A program made the position numbers and the translations under genes. 64,000 bases of DNA from Palaemon carinicauda (lineage: Eukaryota > Arthropoda > Malacostraca > Decapoda > Palaemonidae): assembly GCF_036898095.1 (NCBI RefSeq), contig NC_090763.1, positions 58,465,530 to 58,529,529 on the forward strand, read 5' to 3'. Shown piece after piece: positions 56,369 to 64,000 of the stretch. The notes below the pieces were generated by a model that searched no databases, was not told the origin of the DNA, and was given only the letters and a program-made list of their open reading frames with translations. The number at the start of each line of letters is the position of its first letter. Within the stretch, counting starts at the first letter, position 1.

Positions 56369-56452
56369 GATCATCGGGTAAGATTAATATTGAAAAATGT
56401 TATTTTCATTAGTAAAATAAATTTTTGAATATACTTACCCGATGATCATGAA
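56369..56452 (+). repeat. ICR of B3
   Basis: Reverse complement: right terminus (gtatattcaaaaatttattt, actaatgaaaataac), core atttttcaat, then left terminus (attaatcttacccgatgatc). Matches 56649-56698 joined to 50212-50253 with no mismatch visible. Confidence 0.95.
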
Positions 56453-56496
56453 TTAAAGAACCCGCCCTTCCTCCCCATAGAGAACCAGTGGACCGA

Positions 56497-56650
56497 GGAG
56501 AAAATTGAGTTCTTGTTGACAAGAAGTACTTGAGTACCTACTCACAGATGGCGCTGTTGTGTACACCCCCACCTGGATAGCGATCGCTGGCGTATCCCGA
56601 CCGTAGATTTCTGTCGGGTAACGGAGTTGACAGCTACATGATCATCGGGT
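56497..56650 (+). repeat. Right inverted terminal repeat of B3
   Basis: Complement of the left repeat at 50235-50392; contains cagatggcgctg. Confidence 0.85.
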
Positions 56651-56698
56651 AAGTATATTCAAAAATTTATTTTACTAATGAAAATAACATTTTTCAAT

Positions 56699-56850
56699 TT
56701 TTCTATTTCCTGTTCTTGCTGACAGAACAAGCATACACTGTTGCGGTGCAGGTTTACAGCACACCCTTCTTTGAAGTCAACGCACCGTTTTGTTTATTTG
56801 TAATTTTGCACATTTGTGCTGTAACTTCATTTTGTTAGTCATTTTTATTT
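56699..56850 (-). pseudogene. LINE ORF1, N-terminal part beyond B3
   Basis: On the minus strand the frame runs RCVDFKEGC, LHRNSVCLFC, QQEQEIEKL and then meets the coiled coil at 50211 in the same frame. The spacing of Cys and His suggests a small CCHC or PHD-like zinc finger at the ORF1 start, as in CR1-type LINEs. A stop lies just upstream (near 56797), so the true start is unclear. Confidence 0.65.
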
Positions 56851-57825
56851 TCTATGATATTGTTTAATGCGTTTCTGCTTGGAAATCTTGGCTAATAACT
56901 TCTATAATTATTAGCTTTGTGACCACTAGTATAAAAAGCTGGGGTGGACGATTGTTACCCACTTTCTGCTGCATCCACTTAATCCTGGGTGACTTTCCAT
57001 CTTTGCTGTCCCTAACCTCCCATAAGTGCTCCCAAACCAACAGTTAAGTCTCCTCAAAGTTGGGCTGTCCCTAACATGACGCATCTCAACTGAGCAGCAC
57101 AAGGCAGAAGCCTGTTTTCTCGCCAGGATTAACAGTGAGAGGATAGCGATTCCTGGGATTTCCGGACATCCAAGAACAGCCAGACTCTCAGGTACTACCG
57201 AGTATTAGCAAGAAGCAGCAACTGGGTTTCTTAGCTGGCCAGGACTCCGACAAGGCACAAAATTCCATGTCAGCCTCATGGGCAGTTGAGGCTATTTTGC
57301 TTGGGGTCGGTCACAGGGAGTGGTCAGCTATTATACGTTAAGAATTCACTGTGCAGGGCACTAATAGCACTATTCCATTCTTGCATCCCCTGTCACCCTG
57401 GGATTCCTCCGTCCCAGTCTCTCAAAACGTGTGAGTGAGTTCCTAGCGTTGTTTAGAGAGGTTCCAAAGCCTCTACTCTGATGCATGAGGTAGTTGTCAG
57501 CTCCTTAATGTCTATATGTGTATAGGCTAGTTATAGATAGGTGTCGTATCTAAATACTTAATGCTCTTCTTATATATTTAAATTTTTTTTTTATCTAAGC
57601 CAAGAGAGATTGAAAGTTGAGAGTTTGGATAGAAGGGTTGAAAAGAGAGAAAAACGGAAATATGAAAATGTAGTTGGGTTAATAGTGGTCCGGTCCTAGT
57701 CTGGATGCTCAGAGCTGGTTTTAGCAGGAAGGTTAAACCTACCGGGTTGGAAAAAATCTTCCCGCTGCTTTCACCGACCACTTCATCGCATTGCGCAAGT
57801 TCTCACTACAACAAAGTGCTGGGCC
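56851..57825. other. Unannotated sequence, perhaps LINE 5' region
   Basis: No supportable coding sequence. It could be the 5' untranslated region of the interrupted LINE, but I see no feature proving it. Confidence 0.4.
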
Positions 57826-57827
<2 letters not shown>

Positions 57828-57899
<72 letters not shown>

Positions 57900-57911
57900 T
57901 GTGTGTGTGCA
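57828..57911. repeat. GA microsatellite with short GT tail
   Basis: About 67 bp of GA followed by gtgtgtgtgt. Confidence 0.95.
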
Positions 57912-59499
57912 TTGCAGATGGTGAATGTAAGCCTGAAGAGGGCTGTAGTAAAACTGAAAGTTAGGAATAGTCAAAACTTGGTCAATAGGAATAGAATTTT
58001 GCCAAGAATGTCACAAGATGTGACTTCTCATGTTGTGAAAAGGGTTCACATAGGCCCATAAGGTTGTTATGGCACCCTGATTATGGAATACTTTTATTGA
58101 TGTGATGAAAGAAATAGAGGAAAGAGCTTGTTAAATAGGTGCTGGGTTAGGGCATAGGAAAATTGGTCTTAAACCAGAATCTGGAATTAATGTAATTTTT
58201 TTTTTTTTTTGCCTGAAAGGAAAGTTTGGTGAGAGGAGAATGAAGGTAGTATATATTTATAGTTAGCTAACAATGGTAAGGACTAGTTAAGTATTAGTAA
58301 GAGTAATGTATAGTGTGGTTTAGGCACATTTTTTATTTATATAAAGGTACATTTCTCTTGTTATGGTCTTATAGTTAGTATGGTACAACAATTTCATATT
58401 TTTCTTTTACTTTTTGTTTTCTGGTACCGTATTCTAGTCTACTAGCATAGTTTTTTTATGCTGAAGTTGATCCTTGTGGATTTTGCAAAATGGTAGAGTT
58501 AGAGGGACAGAAGAATTGGTGTGTTTGAGTCTGAATTAGGTAAATTTTCAGGTATGAATTCTTCATTCGATGAATCGTCTTCATATTGTGTGGAATCCTT
58601 CATCTCCTGCTGTATATTTTGAAATGCTTGAAACTCTCTTGCTCTGCTTTTTTGTTTCTATTGTCTTTTGTTCTTCATGATACTTTTAACCTTATTGTTT
58701 CTTCAAAAATGCATTATTGGTGAAATTTTTCTGCTAATATGCTGTTTATTATTGATCAGTATAATCTTCCTTGACACAGCCCCAGTTTTATTGCTATACT
58801 GTATAGTGTTTGTTATTGTCGCAATTTTGGTGCATTCTTGTATATTGTTTAGGAGGGTGTTTGCATTAGTTTAGCAATTCCCCATGTTGGTACCTGTTAT
58901 TTTGGCATAACTTGAACAGTTTTTTGGAGTGGTCATTGCATCTCTGTTCACTTTTATCTCTTGGATTTTCTTTTTCATTAAATTCTTTCTCACCAGGAAT
59001 TTTGCTGCTGTTGATTACAGTTGACACATTTCTTTGTATCTTCCGTATATTCCTTGTAAGTATAGTAATATGATTAGCATTCAAAGCATATTTTGAAGTT
59101 CTTATCTTTAGAACATTCCTTATACGGATGGTCATAAGAATAGCATTTATAGCAAAATGACAATTTCACAAACATATCTTATTCACTATAATGACTTTGG
59201 ATGAATTGGTAGGCTATGAAGGCCTCCTTCTTTGGCTCTCTTTGCCATCATTGGTGTTTCAAACTTTTATTTTCATAATATAGGAATTATTTGGGATTTT
59301 TATCACATCATCCACTTCAGCCCATTCATTTTCTTCTCAATGGTTTCCTTAAATTCTTTCTCTCCGCATTCTACCGTTGTTATGTCAAGATGTTTAACTA
59401 CTATAGTTTTGCTGTGTTATATTCTTGGAGTTGGGGGTCAATCACTTCAAAGTGCTCATTTTGAAAGACAGTATTGCTCTCCATCTTCAAAATCTTACC
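57912..59499. other. AT-rich sequence, nothing recognised
   Basis: Short open frames only; no domain or repeat recognised. Confidence 0.5.
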
Positions 59500-59895
59500 G
59501 GAGCCATCTTCACCTGCATTGTTCTCTAGTTTTGGGTAGTGCAATAGTTTCTGTACCATGGTCTTCCACAGTCTCTTGGGTTGAGTTCTCTTGCTTGAGG
59601 GTACACTCTGGCACACTATTCTATCTAATTTCTCTTCCTCATGTTTTGTTAAAATTTTTTATAGTTTATATAGGGAATATTTATTTTAATGTTGTTATTG
59701 TTCTTAAAATATTTTATTTTTCCTTTTTTTTCCTTTCCTCACTGGTTATTTTCCCTGTTGGGCCCCTGGGCTTATAGCATCGTGTTTTTCCAACTGGGGT
59801 TGTAGCTTAGCAACACTGGGTTATTTTCACTGTTGGACCCCGGGGCTTAACACATCCTGCTTCTCCAACCAGGGTTGTAGCTTAGCAAGTAATGA
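59500..59895 (-). repeat. Dispersed repeat, copy 2 (inverted), with duplicated head
   Basis: Reverse complement of 19992-20340, ending with the head gggttgtagcttagcaa near 59812. A second, partial head (ggaccccggggcttaacaca, agggttgtagcttagcaagt) follows at 59816-59890 and leads into an ATA microsatellite. The doubled head suggests one copy inserted next to another. Confidence 0.7.
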
Positions 59896-60880
59896 TAATA
59901 ATAATAATAGTGTGGGTTACTTTGTGAACCCTTATTACACTCATACAGTTCATAGCCTGAGGCGCCTATGTGGCATGCTGTAAGGCTTGGGACTGTGGTC
60001 TTGTATCTTAATCTTCATTTTGTATCATAGCGTTTACTTTTCTTGAAGTATGTCACATAGAAGTTAGCTATGCTGGCACTGAAAGAGAGGCCAGAATGAT
60101 GCCGAGGACTTAGAAGCAAGGATAGATTTTAATAAACCTTACGGTCCTCTATCCTCAAAGATCAGACAGCCTTAAGAATATGTCGTACCCTTACGGGTGT
60201 TGGAGGTAGACTGGCTAGAATTGTTTAGTTTTACAAATGGTACTTGGCATGTGATGTAACCAATAGTAAACTTGATAATAGTGAAAGAATACTGAAAGTG
60301 TTTACAAGTGAAAATTTTTAAAGCGAACGTTTAATGAGTGTTAGCTGAATGAAGAGTTTAAGCAATGGACTCAAATAGTGATTATTTAAGGGAAGCATTA
60401 AGAAAATGTCGTATGAAACATGAGATCATTAAAGGAAAGTGGTAAGAGCTCTGCAAATGGTTTATAATAAGAGATCTGAAGGGTTCTAGAGGAACAGTGT
60501 GCAATGAATAATGAACCAACTTCTCTTTATAGGAGTGAGTTGAGAATGTTGAATGTTAATGAAAGAATCTGTTGGAAACATAAGAAATGAATTGTGTGTG
60601 CTGTATTTTCAAAGAAAAGAAGGTTGAGAAAGTGAAAAAGGCATAGATATGCAGTCATTCTAGGTGAAAAGATGTAGCAGCGTTATGAGAATATAAATTG
60701 CTGTAGACAGAAAGTGATACATGTAACCAAAAGTGTTCAGAGGTAATAGGAGAGGAAGGTATGGAAAGTAATGGAAGTTTTCTGTCCTGATAATATACCT
60801 TTTTCATTCAACAGATAGAGGTTAAGTAGGGTACTGGATTTTTTATAGCTTAAAAATATCGCTTTGCTATCAATCTGTGT
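59896..60880. other. AT-rich sequence, nothing recognised
   Basis: No gene or repeat supported. Confidence 0.5.
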
Positions 60881-60884
60881 GTCA

Positions 60885-61135
60885 GGGACTCAGGACTTTG
60901 AACCCTGCTCACAGACTGTTATCTTCCACTAGTATCCGTATCTATACATTTTTATGCTTTATGGAAAGGGTCCTCTTGAGCCTATAAGTCTACCAGCTGA
61001 ATCATCTGCAGCCTTTGCCTGGCCCTCCCTGGTCCTAGCGTGGATAAAGAGGGCTTTGGGATCTGATTGTATGTAAACATAGTCGGTTCCCTTGCCTCAG
61101 GTAGGCCTATTCGTGAAAGACTTATAAAGCTAGAT
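60885..61135 (+). mobile_element. Decayed SINE copy
   Basis: Its right part (gcctggccctccctggtcct, gtggataaagagggctttgg) matches the SINE at 63015-63317. The tRNA-like head is not clear here. Confidence 0.6.
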
Positions 61136-61175
61136 ATTGCCCCTGATTCTTCTAGAGTTGCATATACATTTGTGT

Positions 61176-61179
61176 GTGC

Positions 61180-61217
<38 letters not shown>

Positions 61218-61238
61218 CAGTATTTATATGTATATGTG

Positions 61239-61269
<31 letters not shown>

Positions 61270-61281
61270 GTATATGTGATA

Positions 61282-61319
<38 letters not shown>

Positions 61320-61383
61320 ATATGTATATATATGTATATATATACAAGTATATACTTATCTATCTATTTATAGTATATATATC

Positions 61384-61428
<45 letters not shown>

Positions 61429-61580
61429 GTATATATGTATATGAATGAAAATTTAGATATACATATATGTATATATGCAAATATATACTTATCTATCTAT
61501 ATTTATATATATATATATATATATACAGTATGTATATGTATGTGTATATGAATGTATATGAATGTATATTTATGTATATG

Positions 61581-61614
<34 letters not shown>

Positions 61615-61660
61615 TATATGTATATCTAATGTATATATATGTGTGTATATATGTACTGAA

Positions 61661-61724
<64 letters not shown>

Positions 61725-61726
61725 GC
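61176..61726. repeat. TA-rich and GA microsatellite block
   Basis: Long runs of TA, TATG and similar, then GA (about 61685-61723). Open frames here (Tyr/Ile-rich or Glu/Arg-rich) are translation of simple repeats only. Confidence 0.95.
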
Positions 61727-62127
61727 ACAAAAAAAAAAACCGAAGTAAGAATGAGCAATGACGTGCGCAATCCACTCTTCTCCAAAAGCATTTTACCGCA
61801 ACTGCCATCGGAAGCTCTCCCTTCCAGCTCTGCACCACCCCCTCCCTCCACCAAACCCCTTCCTCAATTGACTTTGACAATGGCTCGTACGAATCCCTTC
61901 CAGAATCGCTTAAAAGTCCGGCCGAGTTCGTCGATGTTATCTGGGCCGGGCCGGACCGGCAGGCCCGATTAGCATAATGTCATCTATGCCTTGTCATAAA
62001 TACCTGATCCTTATCGTGGAGTCCATGTCAAACTCGCTCACATTATGCCTTTTCAACCCCCAAGACGGACCCCGTGCATTAAGGGCCTGTGTCTCTCCTT
62101 ATCTCATTTAAGGGCTCCAGATCGTAT

Positions 62128-62128
<1 letters not shown>
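61727..62128. other. Short unique, GC-richer island
   Basis: About 400 bp of higher complexity between microsatellites, with gggccgggccggaccggcag at about 61947. The short open frame has no recognised domain. Function unknown. Confidence 0.4.
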
Positions 62129-62173
<45 letters not shown>

Positions 62174-62214
62174 AAAGTTCAGTCGTCTAAAGTCTTTGTT
62201 TGTATGTTCTGAAC

Positions 62215-62260
<46 letters not shown>

Positions 62261-62293
62261 GTTGTCTTCTAAATCCTCTTCTGTGCTCTCAAC

Positions 62294-62333
<40 letters not shown>

Positions 62334-62344
62334 CTTTCTCTCTG
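62129..62344. repeat. Three CT microsatellite blocks
   Basis: CT runs at about 62129-62170, 62217-62257 and 62297-62344, separated by related unique pieces (agttcagtcgtctaaa and similar), so the block looks like a local duplication. Confidence 0.9.
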
Positions 62345-62345
62345 T

Positions 62346-63014
62346 ATTATTATCTGCAAGGATTGGAAGCTCACCAAACAGAGCATAAAGGCTGAAAAGA
62401 AAGCAAAAAAACTAATAGGTTAAATAAAGAAACAATTCAAATACAGAAACAAAGACACACTACTACAGATGTACACATCACTAGTAAGACCTCATCTGGA
62501 ATACGGAGTCCAATTCTGGGCTCAAGTATTCAGAAGGATATAGATAGACTGGAAGCAGTACATGCTAGGGCCACGAAACTAGTTCCAACACTAAGGCCGT
62601 TTGGATATAGACTGAGGATGGAACGTTTGAACTTATTTGATCTATAAATTCGACGACTAAGGGACAGTTAATTGAGGCATTCAAAACTCTTAAAGGAATG
62701 ACAAATGTAGATTACAACAATTTATTCACGCTTAGTACAAATCAGTTAAGATGATGTAACGGATACAAACTGAAATTGGAAAGATATAACACCACACAAT
62801 GTGGCAATTTCTTTACATACAAAATATCAAATACTTGGAATAGAATTCCAGCAGATGTAGAAAACAGTAACACGGTAAACGAGTTCAAGATAAGTTAGAT
62901 AAGATCATAAAAAAACTAAATATTTAAAGTAAATTGCTCAACCAAAGAGCAAGTGGAGTCTCTGCGGATGGACTAAAAAGTCTTTGAGACGTCCAGAATT
63001 CTTATAACTCCTTG
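62346..63014 (+). mobile_element. CR1-like LINE 3' fragment (+)
   Basis: Codes, with several stops, for the end of the same ORF2 as the minus-strand LINE: DWKLTKQSIKAEKKAKKLIG, a FKYRNKDT block, TSLVRPHLEYGVQFW. It then degrades into a 3' untranslated region (ctgcggatggactaaaaagt). Strongly 5' truncated. Confidence 0.75.
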
Positions 63015-63317
63015 TTGTGGCCTGGTGGTAGCGTCCTTGCCTGGTGATTGCCAGACTGGGGTCAGATTGTTCTTTTTGTCGTTGCATCCTCACCATCCTT
63101 GTGATAAGGATGGTGGGTTTGGGAGAGCCTGTAGGTCTATCTGCTGAGTCCTCAGCAGTCATTGCCTGGCCCTCCTTGGTCCTAGCTTGGGTGGAGAGGG
63201 GCTTGAGCGCTGATCATATGTAATATGGTCAGTCTCTAGGCATTGTCCTGCTTGATAGGGCAAAGTCACTGTCCCTTGCTTCTGCTATTCATGAGCGGCC
63301 TTTAAAAACCTTTGAAC
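63015..63317 (+). mobile_element. tRNA-derived SINE
   Basis: Immediately follows the LINE fragment. It begins with a tRNA-like head: box A region tggcctggtggtagcgtcc and box B region ggggtcagattgttc. A tRNA-unrelated body follows (ggccctccttggtcctagct, ggtcagtctctaggcattgt). A second, decayed copy is at 60885-61135. Confidence 0.7.
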
Positions 63318-63320
63318 ACA

Positions 63321-63321
<1 letters not shown>

Positions 63322-63354
<33 letters not shown>

Positions 63355-63481
63355 CTCTCTCTCTCTCTCTCATAAGCATGATCAGTTCCTCAACTATTTA
63401 TCGATCATTCTATTCATAACTGCCGTCTGTTTATTTATTCAAATAATCAATCATTTCTAGTTATTTTCGACTTGTCTCAAA

Positions 63482-63525
<44 letters not shown>
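63322..63525. repeat. CT microsatellites
   Basis: CT runs at about 63325-63371 and 63489-63525, the second preceded by a C run. Confidence 0.9.
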
Positions 63526-63529
<4 letters not shown>

Positions 63530-64000
63530 ATTGAAGATTAAGGGAAAAGGCTGCAACCAAAATTATGAAAACAAGCAAAGAAATAAAGAAAGATCCAAAT
63601 GGATTGCAAAGGCGAACTTGCAAAACTTGGAATTTTTCCTTTTGCCAATTACTAGGAATTGCTGTCCTCCGCATGACCCAGTTTCCGTTGGTAATTTATT
63701 CCGTTATTTTCGTTGGTAATTTATTCCTTCTCTTCATTTATTCATTTTTTATACCTCCTTATCTCATTCGTAAACGCTTATGATTTTTTCCCGAATATAT
63801 ATATATATTTTTTTAATTTTCTGTTTTTAGATTCTAATTTCTTATGGTAGTTCGTAAAAGTGTTACATTGGTATAATCTTCAATATTATTTTATAATCTC
63901 CATTATTTTGATTTTATAATTCCCATTATTATGATTTTGTAATCTCCAATATTTTATATCCATTATTCTGATTTAATAATCTCCATTATTATTTCATAAT
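63526..64000. other. AT-rich end of window, nothing recognised
   Basis: No supportable feature; short imperfect repeats of tttataatctccattatt at 63880-64000. Confidence 0.5.

Larger units (their letters stand above)
50212..56698 (+). mobile_element. DIRS family B element B3 (apparently intact)
   Basis: 6487-bp unit inserted in the opposite orientation inside LINE ORF1. Both ends carry the same 10-bp core attttt-caat (50212-50221 and 56689-56698). Gag, Pol and YR are all open, the inverted repeats match closely, and the ICR equals the fused termini without a visible mismatch. It is a separate subfamily from B1/B2 (ends gatgatcatgtagctg instead of ggtgaatatatagctg). Everything visible fits a young, potentially autonomous copy. 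Confidence 0.92.

Noticed and set aside
59232..59777. 181-codon open frame
   Set aside because: It lies partly in the inverted dispersed repeat and has no recognisable domain.
61067..62423. Several open frames rich in Tyr/Ile or in Glu/Arg/Ser/Leu
   Set aside because: They are translations of TA, GA and CT microsatellites.
63015..63090. Functional tRNA gene
   Set aside because: Only box-like A and B motifs are present; the cloverleaf cannot be completed and the rest is a SINE body.

Overview
The window is eukaryotic, AT-rich in its spacers, and made almost entirely of transposable elements; I see no convincing host gene, rRNA or functional tRNA gene. The mix (DIRS-type tyrosine-recombinase retrotransposons, CR1/Jockey-like and RTE-like LINEs, a Ty3/Gypsy remnant, a tRNA-derived SINE, long GA/CT and TA microsatellites) fits an arthropod. 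I suspect a decapod crustacean such as a caridean shrimp, but that rests only on the style of the repeats.

Layout. 1-18,626: DIRS family A on the + strand, as a truncated copy A1 (1-2046), A2 (2258-10608) and A3 (10820-18626), separated by two nearly identical 211-bp spacers. Positions 1-4115 and 8566-12711 are copies of each other, so this is a tandem duplication with a period near 8.6 kb. A 40-bp minisatellite (4116-5320) sits at the duplication boundary and makes A2 a chimera. 18,627-25,670: old repeats, including a piggyBac-like MITE with TTAA ends, a dispersed repeat, an inverted pair of LINE 3' ends and a decayed RTE-like reverse transcriptase. 25,676-38,692: DIRS family B, with element B2 (26917-33429) inserted inside the older, scrambled B1. 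38,693-46,260: mostly unannotated AT-rich DNA around a Gypsy remnant lacking integrase (41562-44718). 46,401-56,850: a minus-strand CR1-like LINE whose ORF1 is split by B3 (50212-56698), an apparently intact family-B element. 56,850-64,000: microsatellites, a second copy of the dispersed repeat, SINE copies and a plus-strand LINE 3' fragment.

How the DIRS genes work together. Each element has the order Gag, Pol (reverse transcriptase, RNase H, then a DIRS-type methyltransferase-like region) and tyrosine recombinase (YR). Pol and YR overlap in different frames, and inverted terminal repeats flank the unit. An internal complementary region (ICR) near the right end equals the reverse complement of the right terminus joined to the left terminus. 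By the DIRS model, Pol makes a circular DNA whose junction is specified by the ICR, and YR integrates it without target-site duplication. B3 shows this directly: removing it through a shared 10-bp core restores a continuous coiled-coil reading frame of the host LINE.

Points of most interest are the B3 junction, the nesting of B2 in B1 proved by matched terminal-repeat differences, the A2 chimera, a YR-frame that stays open under the whole of Pol in both families, and a shared N-terminal Cys/His cluster in both Gag proteins.
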